Source: Mesorhizobium loti (GTDB taxonomy: Bacteria > Pseudomonadota > Alphaproteobacteria > Rhizobiales > Rhizobiaceae). From it: DNA of 64,000 nucleotides. The position numbers and the translations under genes are program-made. A model generated the notes under the pieces. It saw only the letters and a program-made list of their open reading frames with translations, was not told the origin of the DNA and did not search any database. Position 1 is the first letter of the stretch, and every line of letters starts with the position of its first letter. Positions 42,185-50,882 of the stretch are shown piece by piece. The DNA lies in assembly GCA_014189435.1 (NCBI GenBank), contig CP050293.1, positions 1,121,001 to 1,185,000 of the forward strand, given 5' to 3'.

Positions 42185-42400
42185 TCAGAGGTTCTTGTTG
42201 ATCGCGGCGGCCGTCTTATTGGTCGCGTCCTTGACGGCGGACTTTGCGTCGCCAACAGCTTTCTGGACCTTGCCCTTGGCTTCCTGCGCGGCGCCTTCGG
42301 CGCGCAGACGGTCATTGCCGACGGCCTTGCCGACGCCTTCCTTGGCTTTGCCTACGGCCTGATTGGCGAGGCCAGAAGCCTTGTCGCTGGTGCTTCCCAT
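42185..42400 (-). CDS. CsbD-family stress protein
   Basis: 71 residues, [20 protein letters not shown], then [20 protein letters not shown]. The repeated Lys/Ala/Gly helical pattern is diagnostic of CsbD, a small general-stress protein of unknown mechanism. It lies 165 bp upstream of katE's start on the same strand. Confidence 0.9.
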   Translation of the reverse strand: MGSTSDKASGLANQAVGKAKEGVGKAVGNDRLRAEGAAQEAKGKVQKAVGDAKSAVKDATNKTAAAINKNL

Positions 42401-42486
42401 GGAATTTTCCTTTCGCGGATTGTTGCCCGGCGAGGACCAACGTCGCTTTGTTTGGAAAGTTCCGCCCGTCGCGGGCAGGGGCCAAA

Positions 42487-42530
42487 ACGAAAAGGCCCGC
42501 CACCGACGCGAATCGTGACGGGCCTTCCGG
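42487..42530 (-). terminator. Probable terminator
   Basis: AAGGCCCG and CGGGCCTT are inverted around about 20 nt; on the minus strand the stem is followed by TTTTCGTTTT. It fits termination of the leftward quinone-reductase-like gene. Confidence 0.6.
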
Positions 42531-42620
42531 AGTACACCGGGCGTCCCACCGCCCGGCTGCTTTCAAAACTTCACGGCGGGACGATTGTTCCGCCACAACA
42601 AGAAAACCGGGCGAAGGAGC

Positions 42621-42671
42621 CGCACAATGTTCCCACACAGTGTCTGACGCAGCGATGCGTGGCCGTCGTCC
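42621..42671 (-). pseudogene. 51-bp remnant of an XRE-type regulator gene
   Basis: Matches 32267-32317 at about 45 of 51 bases, including a 23-bp identical run. On the minus strand it encodes DDGHASLRQTL, the same residues as the XRE regulator. It abuts the stop codon of the flavoprotein gene and has no start or HTH. Confidence 0.7.
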
Positions 42672-43258
42672 TAGAATTTCTCGAACTTGCGTTCCACATG
42701 ACGCGCGAACATCTCCCTGCGTTCACTGGAAATGCCCTCGATCGAATATCCCGTCAGGTAGAGGTGCTTGATACTGCGGCCGCACATCGTCTTCAGGCCG
42801 CGCAGCAGCACCTTCTTGCTCGGGTTCTGCATGTAGATTTCTGTATACCACGGCGAACCGCATGTGGTGACCACCCCCATGCGGCGGATGTTCAAAAGCG
42901 CTGGCTTGATCGTGCCGCCGTCTGCCGGCAAATCGTACGCCACGCCTAGCCGCCAGACCCGATCGAAATAGCCCTTCAGAATTGCCGGCATGCCTGACCA
43001 CCACGTGGGGAAGCAGAGGACGCAAGCCTCGGCCCACCTCAGCGCGTCGATATAGATCTGCAATTCAGCGGGCACCAGAGACGGATCAAAATGGCCGCGT
43101 CTTTCCTCTGCCTGCATCACGGGATTGAAGTTCATCTGATGGAGATCGAAATCGATAACTTCGTCGCCCCTGGCCCTGAGGGTCCGGACGACACGCTTGT
43201 GAAGCGACGCATGGTAGCTGTCGGTTAGCGGATGCGCGTAGATTACATTGACTTTCAT
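42671..43258 (-). CDS. NAD(P)H:quinone oxidoreductase-like flavoprotein
   Basis: 195 residues of the flavodoxin-like NQO1 family: MKVNVIYAHPLTDSYHASLH at the FMN/FAD site, CFPTWWSGMPAILKGYFDRV, VTTCGSPWYTE. It probably reduces quinones or electrophiles with NAD(P)H. The nearby catalase and CsbD fit a redox-stress setting. Confidence 0.9.
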   Translation of the reverse strand: MKVNVIYAHPLTDSYHASLHKRVVRTLRARGDEVIDFDLHQMNFNPVMQAEERRGHFDPSLVPAELQIYIDALRWAEACVLCFPTWWSGMPAILKGYFDRVWRLGVAYDLPADGGTIKPALLNIRRMGVVTTCGSPWYTEIYMQNPSKKVLLRGLKTMCGRSIKHLYLTGYSIEGISSERREMFARHVERKFEKF

Positions 43259-43308
43259 CTATCTGGAGCCTTGGAGCTGCCCGAAGGCTGTTGGACCGCC
43301 CCAGCCTT

Positions 43309-43995
43309 TCATAGGGACGCTCTGACTTGCTCCAGGGACCGCACTTGGCGTCCATCGGCAAAATTGTCGGGAGATAGCCAAGTCAGGAAGGCGCCGCCGG
43401 CGGCGACCCATTCTCGCGCCAGGAGGGAATACATGCAGATGTCGCAGGGGCGCCCTTTCAGGGTGAGGCCCTCACGCAGTATGCCTTCGAAGACGAAGCC
43501 CAGCCGATCGGCCGCCCGCCTGGATTTCGTGTTGGCTGTGGTGCAGGTCCATTCCAGGCGACGGTAGCCTAGTTCGTCGAAGACGTGCCGCATGATGAGG
43601 AAGAGCGACTCGCTGGCCGCGATAGTCCTCTGCAGAGCGGGCGCGAAAAGGACATAGCCCAGTTCAATCACCCGGTGCGCCGGCCTCGCCTCCATCAGAC
43701 AGAGCCAGCCGACAGGCCCTGCGGCCGTGCGTAGCGTCAGGAATGTGCGCGATTGGTCGCTGAGCAGGTCGCGGACATGCGCGCGAAAGGACTCAACCGC
43801 ATCGAAGGGGCCCACCTTCATCTCCGCCCAGATCTCATCGCGTTCGCCGGCATGGGTTAGCCGGAAGATATCGTCGGCATCCTCACTGCAGAGCGGCACG
43901 AGGCTTATATGGCTTCCGGTCAAATTTATCGGCCGAGGTAGGCTGGCACTGCCGGCTGCTTTCGACAGCTCCTTCCATCTTTCTTGCCGAGCCAT
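43309..43995 (-). CDS. GNAT acetyltransferase (RimJ/RimL-like)
   Basis: 228 residues: HISLVPLCSEDADDIFRLTH, ELGYVLFAPALQRTIAASES, YRRLEWTCTTANTKSRRAAD, RLGFVFEGILRE. The RimJ/RimL-type N-acetyltransferase layout is clear. Probably uses acetyl-CoA; the acceptor is unknown. The C-terminal 40 residues (LLAREWVAAGGAFLTWLSPD) are as in related proteins. Confidence 0.9.
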   Translation of the reverse strand: MARQERWKELSKAAGSASLPRPINLTGSHISLVPLCSEDADDIFRLTHAGERDEIWAEMKVGPFDAVESFRAHVRDLLSDQSRTFLTLRTAAGPVGWLCLMEARPAHRVIELGYVLFAPALQRTIAASESLFLIMRHVFDELGYRRLEWTCTTANTKSRRAADRLGFVFEGILREGLTLKGRPCDICMYSLLAREWVAAGGAFLTWLSPDNFADGRQVRSLEQVRASL

Positions 43996-44225
43996 GTTGC
44001 GTCCCAGGAATGCGGTCGGAGGAATGAATGGCCGGTGCAGCCGGGCTAAGTAATGGGGGCCACACCGGCCATTGCGGGTTTGGGCTTGGGTTATGGATCG
44101 TGCCCCCGCGTCGAGAAATCTATATATACATTAGCAATCACGCAAATAAGACCGAAGTCCCTATGTGGCCGCAAGGCAATCATGCATAGCACTGGCGCCT
44201 GGCGGGTTCGGCGCGTCTCCTGATG

Positions 44226-44258
44226 AAAAAAACCCCGCCGGCCGGAGCCTGACGGGGC
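44226..44258 (-). terminator. Rho-independent terminator of the RiPP-like transcript
   Basis: On the minus strand GCCCCGTC and GGCGGGG pair around CCGGC-rich sequence, followed by seven T. It lies 115 bp downstream of the 34-residue gene. In the 43996-44373 gap nothing else is evident apart from an AT-rich patch (TATATATACATTA near 44119). Confidence 0.8.
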
Positions 44259-44373
44259 ATTTGATTGGAGCGGATCGAATGGGAGACGATCCGGGGGAAG
44301 AACGCAAAGGCCGCGCAAAGGTTCCAGAGCGGTTCTGGTGCTGAAGTATGAGCAGGAATGCCCTGTTGCAGCG

Positions 44374-44478
44374 TCAGCCTGCCGGGCCTATCGGACCCGA
44401 TGATGGGATTGTCTGCGCCGTCACCACCGGCAGCTTCTGCCGTTTGACCAGCACCGGCTTTTCATAGGCCTTCTTCAT
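44374..44478 (-). CDS. Putative RiPP precursor (lasso-type leader), paralogue 1
   Basis: 34 residues: MKKAYEKPVLVKRQKLPVVT, then AQTIPSSGPIGPAG. It contains YxxPxL and a threonine 15 residues after the tyrosine, the spacing of lasso-peptide leader motifs (YxxPxLxxxGxxxxxT, with Gln for Gly). GGAGGG precedes the ATG. The paralogue at 62194 shares MKK-x-YEKP-x-L. No maturation enzymes are nearby, so it is an orphan and the product is unknown. Confidence 0.65.
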   Translation of the reverse strand: MKKAYEKPVLVKRQKLPVVTAQTIPSSGPIGPAG

Positions 44479-44573
44479 GGCTTGCCCTCCGTAGAGTTTG
44501 ATTGCGGCAGCGTCGTCGCCGGCCACGCTCTTGTCAAGCCGAAGCGGTCAAAGGCCGACCAACCGGGAAGCGA

Positions 44574-45620
44574 CTAACCGGCTGCCCTTTCAGTTCCTGT
44601 CGGCGGGCTTCGAGCGCATGCGCGAAACCGTCTCGCGCTCGGCGCGCTTGAGCGCAGCGGCGGCAAGCCGCGGTCGATCAGGTCCATGTCCTCCAGCACC
44701 ATGTCGCCCATGCGCTTGAAGGCGACGTCGAGGGCGCCGGCGCGGTGGGCCGAGCGCAGGAAGCCGGGCAGGGCGCGCACCGGGTGGTCCGACGCCAGCG
44801 GCTCCTCCGGGAAGACGTCGCTGGCGGCGACGATGTGGCCGCTTTTCACCGCCGCCATCAGCGCCGGGAAGTCCACCACGCCGGCGCGGCTGAGCAGGAT
44901 GAAGGCGGCGCCCTTGCGCATGCTGGCAAAGGCCTCGGCGCCGAGAAATCCCTGGTTCTCAGAGGTCACCGAGGCGACGACGAAGACGAAGTCGCTGGTC
45001 GACAGCACCGCATCGAGAGAGGCCGGCTCGACGCCATTGTCGATGAGGATCGATGGCGGCAGCCAGGGGTCGAACACCTTGGTGCGGGTGCGGAAGCCCG
45101 ACAGCAGCCGGTTCAGCGCGCGGCCGAGATCGCCGAAGCCGATGATGCCGACATCGGCGCCGGACAGAAGCCGCGCCGTCTGGTTGCCGTCGCCGCCCCA
45201 CAATTCCTGGCCTTGGCGGAAGGCGAGGTCGGCATCGACGATGTTGCGGGCGAGGTTGAGCGCCATGGCAAGGCCAAGCTCGGCCACCGGCTCCGCAAAC
45301 ACCAGGCCGGTGGTGACGACATGGATGCCGCGCGCAAACAGCGTCTCGTAGGGCATGTTGTTGATGAGGTTGGTCTCGACATTGAAGACGCAGCGCAGCG
45401 CCTTCATCGTCTCCAGCGTTTGCGGCGATATCGGCGGCTGGCCGACAATGTAGCGGGCTTCACCCAGCACATCGGCCGGCAGCTTCGCCACGCCGTCGGC
45501 AGAGGTCTCGACGATGCGGTATTTCGCCTTGAGGTGCGCCAGCTGCGGTGGCGTGAAGATCAGATCGAGCGTGCGTGGCTCCGGCGCGCTGATGACCAGC
45601 GGCAAATCCTTGTTTGACAT
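44574..45620 (-). CDS. D-isomer-specific 2-hydroxyacid dehydrogenase (C-terminus frameshifted)
   Basis: 348 residues. NAD-binding motif GADVGIIGFGDLGRALNRLL, the conserved VASVTSENQGFLGAEAFASM and LLSRAGVVDFPALMAAVKSG (catalytic Arg), and DVFPEEPLA with a histidine in SAHRAG. It interconverts a 2-keto acid and a D-2-hydroxy acid. The last 30 or so residues appear to be in the wrong frame; one missing base near 44655 would give the normal ending LKRAERETVSRMRSKPADRN with stop at 44590. The core is intact. It is divergent from the LacI gene, with shared operators. Confidence 0.88.
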   Translation of the reverse strand: MSNKDLPLVISAPEPRTLDLIFTPPQLAHLKAKYRIVETSADGVAKLPADVLGEARYIVGQPPISPQTLETMKALRCVFNVETNLINNMPYETLFARGIHVVTTGLVFAEPVAELGLAMALNLARNIVDADLAFRQGQELWGGDGNQTARLLSGADVGIIGFGDLGRALNRLLSGFRTRTKVFDPWLPPSILIDNGVEPASLDAVLSTSDFVFVVASVTSENQGFLGAEAFASMRKGAAFILLSRAGVVDFPALMAAVKSGHIVAASDVFPEEPLASDHPVRALPGFLRSAHRAGALDVAFKRMGDMVLEDMDLIDRGLPPLRSSAPSARRFRACARSPPTGTERAAG

Positions 45621-45677
45621 GATGATTCCTCCCGGTACGATCCGGATCTCGTTTTGTTGGGGATAAATTACCTCCGA

Positions 45678-45710
45678 TTAAACGATTTACAACCAGGAAA
45701 AATCGATTTA
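45678..45710. promoter_or_regulatory. Two LacI-type operators in the divergent spacer
   Basis: TTAAACGATTTA at 45678-45689 and AAAATCGATTTA at 45699-45710, centred 21 bp apart and so on the same face of the helix. A perfect TAAATCGATTTA occurs at 46888. The central CG with AT arms is typical of LacI-family sites. They could control both divergent genes. Confidence 0.8.
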
Positions 45711-45765
45711 CTCATTTCTCCGGCGGACGAGAAGTGCTGACGTCCGCGCCTCGGGAGGAGGACCA

Positions 45766-46845
45766 ATGGCGCATAGGCAGGCCCAGCAGCGGCGTCCGTC
45801 GATCCACGACGTGGCAAGCCGCGCCGGCGTGTCCGCCGCCACCGTCTCCAAGGTCATGGCCGGCGTCACCACGGTGAAGCCCGAGAACGCGCAGCGTGTC
45901 TTCGATGCCGTCGAGCTCTTGGGCTACCGCGTCGATCCGCTGGCCTCCGACATGCGCAGGGCCAAGCGCCGCATCATCGGCGCCATCATGCCGGAGTTCG
46001 AAAGCGAGTTCTTCGGCCAGATGGTCACCCAGCTCGAGAGCCTGGCCGAGCAGCGCGGCTATACGCTGGTGGCGGCGTCGAGCCGAGAATCCGAAGCGCG
46101 CGAAACCGAAATCCTGGCCCGCATGCATGACTGGCGGGTCGCCGGCGTGGTGCTGGCGCCGGTGCGCAACGAGCACGGCCCGGCGGCCGCGTTCATGAGG
46201 GCCAACGGCATGACCGGCGTGCTGATCGACCGCGTGCTGTCCGACGATGCCTTCGACACGGTGTCGGCCGACAGCGCGGCGGCCAGTGCCGAAGTGGCGC
46301 GTGAACTGCTCGGCAAGGGCCACCGCCACATACTGGTCGTCGGTCTTGGCGAACAGGCGGCGACCGTGCGGGCCCGCCTCGACGGCTTCCGCAGCACCGC
46401 GCTCAAGCTGGCGCCGGATGTCCGCATCGATGTCGTGCTTGCCGAAAGCGATGTCGAGCCGCTCAGGGCGCAGCTGCGCGACTATTTTGACAAGGGTGAA
46501 AGGAACGGCGGGGGCGAACGCCCGACGGCCGTCTATTCCCTGTTCCTCAAGGGCACGCTGGTGGCGCTGTCCGAATTCCGCCGGCGCGGCTGGCACTGCC
46601 CCAACGACATTTCGCTGGTCGGCTTCGACGATGCCGAATGGATGCAGGTGACATGGCCGGCCATCGCCGCCGTGGTGCAGCCGGTGCGCCAGATCGCCGG
46701 CCACGCGATGGAGGCCTTGTTTGCCAGGATCGAAGGCGGGGAGGGGCCGCCGGTCGCGCGGCTTGAGCCTTGCAAGGTTTTGATGCGGGAATCCGTTGGC
46801 TCGCCAGGCAACGGCCCGCATTCCGGGGGGATTCGAGGCACGTGA
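45766..46845 (+). CDS. LacI-family transcriptional regulator
   Basis: 359 residues. HTH and hinge: IHDVASRAGVSAATVSKVMA with NAQRVFDAVELLGYRVDPLA. The periplasmic-binding-protein-like ligand domain follows (IGAIMPEFESEFFGQMVTQL, GVLIDRVLSDDAFDTVSADS, DISLVGFDDAEWMQVTWPAI). It likely senses a sugar or sugar acid and represses the flanking dehydrogenase and isomerase genes. Confidence 0.94.
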   Translation: MAHRQAQQRRPSIHDVASRAGVSAATVSKVMAGVTTVKPENAQRVFDAVELLGYRVDPLASDMRRAKRRIIGAIMPEFESEFFGQMVTQLESLAEQRGYTLVAASSRESEARETEILARMHDWRVAGVVLAPVRNEHGPAAAFMRANGMTGVLIDRVLSDDAFDTVSADSAAASAEVARELLGKGHRHILVVGLGEQAATVRARLDGFRSTALKLAPDVRIDVVLAESDVEPLRAQLRDYFDKGERNGGGERPTAVYSLFLKGTLVALSEFRRRGWHCPNDISLVGFDDAEWMQVTWPAIAAVVQPVRQIAGHAMEALFARIEGGEGPPVARLEPCKVLMRESVGSPGNGPHSGGIRGT

Positions 46846-46887
46846 TATCAACGCAGGAAAATGAAATGACACCGTTCCTCCTAAAGA

Positions 46888-46899
46888 TAAATCGATTTA
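46888..46899. promoter_or_regulatory. LacI-type operator, perfect palindrome
   Basis: TAAATCGATTTA, 52 bp upstream of the isomerase start codon. Same core as the two sites at 45678 and 45699, so the isomerase gene appears to belong to the same LacI regulon. Confidence 0.85.
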
Positions 46900-46951
46900 C
46901 TTTGGCTTTGGGCTTCGCGCCGGCGTTCTCGGCGTGGAGAGGCTAGACCCG

Positions 46952-47806
46952 ATGAACACTTTTGGATTGCACACCTTCGCCATTGCCCCGATCTGGAATC
47001 TCGACCTCATCGAGCCGCAGATGGAGCGGCTGAAGGGGCTGGGCATCGGCCTGCTGGAGATTCCGCTGCTGCGCCCCGAGGAGATCGACACTCTGCGCAC
47101 ACGCGCCTTCGCCGAACGCTGGAATGTCGAGCTTATTCCGTCGCTTGGCCTGCCTGCTTCACTCGACGTGGTGGCACGCCCCGACGAGGCGCTGGCCTTT
47201 CTTGAGCCGGCCTTTGCCGTGTGTGAAGCGGTGGGCAGTGCGGCGCTGGGTGGCGTCACCTACGGCACGATCGGCAAGACTTCCGGACGTGCGCCGACGG
47301 CGGAGGAAATCGACGGCATGTGCAGGTTCCTGGTCCGCGCGGCCAAGGCCGCCAAGGCGCATGGGCTGAAGCTCGGCATCGAGCCCTGCAACCGCTACGA
47401 GACGCATCTGATCAATCGCGGCATCGATGCGGCAAGGATCATCGAGCGCGTCGGCGCCGACAATATCTTCATCCATCTCGACACCTACCACATGCATATC
47501 GAGGAGGAGAGTTTCGAAGCCGGCTTCCGCGCCGCCGCACCCTATCTCGGCTACGTCCATGTCTCCGAAGCCAATCGCGGCGTGCCGGGACGTGGGATGC
47601 TCAACTGGGCGGCCTGCATGCAGGCAATCGCGGATATCGGCTACAGCGGCGCCATCACGCTGGAAAGCATGAACCATGTCGATGTCGATATCGCCGGCGG
47701 GCTCGCCGTGTGGCGGCCGGTGGCCGACAATCCGGACGACGTCATTGGCGTCGGCCTGCCGTTCCTGCGCGAGGCGGCGCGGAAGGCGGGGCTGACGCTG
47801 GGGTGA
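46952..47806 (+). CDS. Sugar isomerase/epimerase (AP-endonuclease-2 fold, D-psicose 3-epimerase-like)
   Basis: 284 residues of the TIM-barrel xylose-isomerase-like family. Metal ligands: E in GIEPCNRYETH, D in IHLDTYHMHIEE, H in YVHVSEANRG, E in ITLESMNH. Likely interconverts ketoses at C3. ATG 46952 is the first start where similarity begins. Preceded by a LacI operator; probably acts with the 2-hydroxyacid dehydrogenase in breakdown of a rare sugar or sugar acid. Confidence 0.9.
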   Translation: MNTFGLHTFAIAPIWNLDLIEPQMERLKGLGIGLLEIPLLRPEEIDTLRTRAFAERWNVELIPSLGLPASLDVVARPDEALAFLEPAFAVCEAVGSAALGGVTYGTIGKTSGRAPTAEEIDGMCRFLVRAAKAAKAHGLKLGIEPCNRYETHLINRGIDAARIIERVGADNIFIHLDTYHMHIEEESFEAGFRAAAPYLGYVHVSEANRGVPGRGMLNWAACMQAIADIGYSGAITLESMNHVDVDIAGGLAVWRPVADNPDDVIGVGLPFLREAARKAGLTLG

Positions 47807-47839
47807 GGCCCTCCATGGCTGGAAAGGGTGGGAGGACCC

Positions 47840-49024
47840 TCACGCCATGCCGGGCGCCCGCCGCTGTCCCAGATGCCGCATCTTGCGGCCGATGATCATC
47901 AGCCGGCGCGCCGTGTTGTTGCGCAGGCGGCGGATGCGCCACTCCAGCCCGGTTTCGGCGGTGATCGACTTGGCATAGTAGCTCACACGCATGCCGTCCT
48001 CATCGCAAGCCACCTTGACCGGGTCGTCATAGAAGGCGTTGATCTTGTCGGCTGCCATGCCTGGTGTTTCCAGCCAGCGCGGAATGTGAATCGAATGGAG
48101 CTGGTCGACATCGGTCATCACCCGCCCGATGCCGACGCCCGGCGTCGGACACGTCGTGCAGAAAGCGTCGCCGATGAAGACGACTCCATCGCGGCGGTGG
48201 CCTTGCGTCGTGCTCAGGCTGATCTGCCTGACCTCGACTGGACTTGCGACTGCGAAGTTGCCGCATTGCGCTGATATCTCCGGCATCAGCTCGCAAAGCA
48301 TCTTTTGGGGATCCTGGCGAAACGCCCGCGTCCACGGCTCGGCCACTTGCCGGTAGAGGAACATGTTGGCCCGCATCTTGTTGCCGAGGGGAAAGATGCT
48401 GATGTAGGCGATACGGTCCGCGGCCCGCTTGCCGTAGCAGGTGAGGGACTCATAGCCGAATTCACGCGGAGAGATGGCGAGGTCGAATCCCATCGAGAGC
48501 GAGTGCGCCTTCGATTGCTCGATGCGCTCGACCCCGACGGCGCGCCGCAGCGCTTCGCTGGAGCCGGTGGCCACCACCAGCAGGCGGGCATTGATGACGG
48601 TGCCGTCGGCCAGCACAAGCCGCTGCCGATCCGGCCCGGTCGAGACCTCGGCTACCTTGCCGACCGTCAGTGGCACTTGCGGCGGCAGGGCGTCGCGCAG
48701 GCCATTGATCAGCGCGCCATAGGAAAATGTGAATTCCGACTTCTTCTCATGCGCGAAGAACTGGCCGAGGCGGAAGACATGGGTGTCGGTTGTCGAGGTG
48801 ACGAGACGCTTCACCGTCGCATCGAGGCCGAGCTTTTCGAACAGCAGCATCTGATCCATGCCGATCTTCTCGGCCCGGAACTCCTCGTGATGGACGCGGT
48901 GCGGATCGATCAGCGCCACCTTGCGCCCGGCTTGTCCCAACACCATTGCCAAGGTGGTGCCGGCCATTCCCGCGCCGATGATCGCCACTTCGACTTCGGT
49001 TTGGCCAGCCTCTGCGGTACTCAT
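47840..49024 (-). CDS. FAD-dependent oxidoreductase (aromatic hydroxylase fold)
   Basis: 394 residues. The dinucleotide-binding motif VAIIGAGMAGTTLAMVLGQA is near the start; VVIFGDAF-type motif is present as GVVFIGDAFCTTCPTPGVGI. Similar to PHBH-type flavin hydroxylases and tetracycline-resistance-like enzymes. Substrate unknown. Convergent with the isomerase gene. Confidence 0.88.
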   Translation of the reverse strand: MSTAEAGQTEVEVAIIGAGMAGTTLAMVLGQAGRKVALIDPHRVHHEEFRAEKIGMDQMLLFEKLGLDATVKRLVTSTTDTHVFRLGQFFAHEKKSEFTFSYGALINGLRDALPPQVPLTVGKVAEVSTGPDRQRLVLADGTVINARLLVVATGSSEALRRAVGVERIEQSKAHSLSMGFDLAISPREFGYESLTCYGKRAADRIAYISIFPLGNKMRANMFLYRQVAEPWTRAFRQDPQKMLCELMPEISAQCGNFAVASPVEVRQISLSTTQGHRRDGVVFIGDAFCTTCPTPGVGIGRVMTDVDQLHSIHIPRWLETPGMAADKINAFYDDPVKVACDEDGMRVSYYAKSITAETGLEWRIRRLRNNTARRLMIIGRKMRHLGQRRAPGMA

Positions 49025-49142
49025 TTCGCTGCCCTTTTTGGTAGCAATTTCCCAGGATACAATCCGCGGTAGAAAATATCCCTCGGACCCAAATCAACCT
49101 CAAGCAACCGGAACGCGTATCCGGTAGTAACCAATGTTTAGG

Positions 49143-50642
49143 TTAATCGCGGACCCGTCGTTTCCAGCGCGGTGCGATTGCCGAGCCATCGATGAACTCA
49201 AAACCGCCTGCCTCGTTGAGTGTGTGAAGTTTGCGCCCATTCCATAGCGCACCCGGATTTAAGATGGTTTCAACGACTTGCTCCATGCCGATCAAATCAA
49301 GGTGAGAAATGCGTGCAATGCCGAGTGCCGCGCCATAGCTCCTGCGGCAGTCCTGAACCGGGCGCAGCAGGTCGTTGCCGCGCTTGACCATGCGGCCCGC
49401 CGGCCGCGCCGAGGCGATGTCGATCAGCACGGGATTGTTCGGATGCGGCGTCCAGGGACCGCGAAAGTCCGGCGCCGACCACAGATGCAGCGCGTCGGAG
49501 AAGGCGCCGCCGCCATCCCGAACGGTAGCGAACAGCCACCAGGCGCCGCCGTGCTCGACCAGGGTGGCGTCGCTGGCGATGACGCCGGACAGTAGCGTCG
49601 CCTCCTTGACCCATCCGCCGGGAAAGGCGGTGGCCCGGTAGAGATCGACCGTGCCGTTGGCGCAGCTTTCCGGCACCATCCAGACCTGGCCGTCGCGCTC
49701 GAAGACGAAGGGGTAGGAAAGATGGTAGGGCAGGTCCAGCACCGGCTCAGGGCGGCCGAGCGGGCCTGCAGGGCCGAAGGGCACGGCGGAGATGATGGCC
49801 CGGCCCAGCCGGTGGATATAGTCCTCGACGAACAGGGTTAGCTGGCCCTGGTAAACGATCGGGAACGGGTCGGCGTAGAAGCGGCTGCCATCATCCGGCA
49901 GCTCTTGCCAGCCCGATGCCGGATGCGCGCGCAGGTCGAGCAGATCGCGGCCCCTGGTCTGCCGCCAGCCGACCTTCCAGTGCGGCGCGTTGTAGCAAAG
50001 ATGGTAGATTTTCTGGACGATCCGCCGCGCCAGCGCCTTGCCGGCTCTGACGCCAAGCTTGCCGGCCGAGGGCATTGGCGGCGGGGCACCTGCCTGCGCC
50101 GGCTCGGGTAGATCAGGCACCGATTTTGCCGCGCCTGACAGGGCAGCTATGATCAGGCTTGCCGTGCGCGCCAGCATGTCCTGGAAGGACGCGAGCGCGA
50201 TGCCGCCATATTCGGTTCCCAGGCGCCCGGCGGCAATCGCAACACCGTTCTCCTCGATGCGGGCAAGCGGTGTGCGGCCGGCGAGGATCAAGGCCAGCAA
50301 GGCCGCTTCGCCGCTGGTGCCATCATAGGTGACCCGCCAGACCCGCGTGCCCTCCAGGCTGACATCGCCGCAGAGGTCGATCACCAGGTCAGGCGCAGCG
50401 GGGGACTGTGTCTTGTAGGGCGCGAGCGTCGAAAGCGGCACGCGCTTCGCCAGCCCATCATGGGACAGGCCGTGTATCGCCGTTTCGAGCTGAAACAGGG
50501 CCGCGGCGCTGCGCGGGATGCCGCCGCCGGTGGGCCTGATATCGACGGACAGCTCGACATCGCCAAGTGCGGCAAGGCGCTCCAGCAGCGCGACATGGAA
50601 GGCGCGCACGCAGTCGCCGTCCAGGCGCAGGCTTATCCGCAT
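49143..50642 (-). CDS. GIPC-transferase-like (beta-propeller) polysaccharide protein
   Basis: 499 residues. The first 180 resemble a formyltransferase-like fold (RISLRLDGDCVRAFHVALLE). From about 225 comes a five-bladed beta-propeller region (DDGSRFYADPFPIVYQGQLT, LFVEDYIHRLGRAIISAVPF, SYPFVFERDGQVWMVPESCA). This matches the domain named after glucosamine inositolphosphorylceramide transferase, common in EPS loci. Exact role unknown. Divergent from the Wzz-like gene. Confidence 0.75.
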   Translation of the reverse strand: MRISLRLDGDCVRAFHVALLERLAALGDVELSVDIRPTGGGIPRSAAALFQLETAIHGLSHDGLAKRVPLSTLAPYKTQSPAAPDLVIDLCGDVSLEGTRVWRVTYDGTSGEAALLALILAGRTPLARIEENGVAIAAGRLGTEYGGIALASFQDMLARTASLIIAALSGAAKSVPDLPEPAQAGAPPPMPSAGKLGVRAGKALARRIVQKIYHLCYNAPHWKVGWRQTRGRDLLDLRAHPASGWQELPDDGSRFYADPFPIVYQGQLTLFVEDYIHRLGRAIISAVPFGPAGPLGRPEPVLDLPYHLSYPFVFERDGQVWMVPESCANGTVDLYRATAFPGGWVKEATLLSGVIASDATLVEHGGAWWLFATVRDGGGAFSDALHLWSAPDFRGPWTPHPNNPVLIDIASARPAGRMVKRGNDLLRPVQDCRRSYGAALGIARISHLDLIGMEQVVETILNPGALWNGRKLHTLNEAGGFEFIDGSAIAPRWKRRVRD

Positions 50643-50882
50643 GTCGGAGATCCGAAAAGGCGGTATCCGGCCTTGCCGGTCCGGTCAAATTGTAGCCCCA
50701 TCCGCATACGTCTCCGCTCGCTGTCCACCCACTACCTCGGTATGTATATTTTTAAGCAAACCGCGTGCCAAAATTCACGTGACCTCTCAACATAATTAAC
50801 AATCTTTTAACAGTTGGAGGAATAGCTAGGTTATCGCCGCAATCTGATCTTGCCGGCATATGGAGTATTGTCGGAGGCAGCC

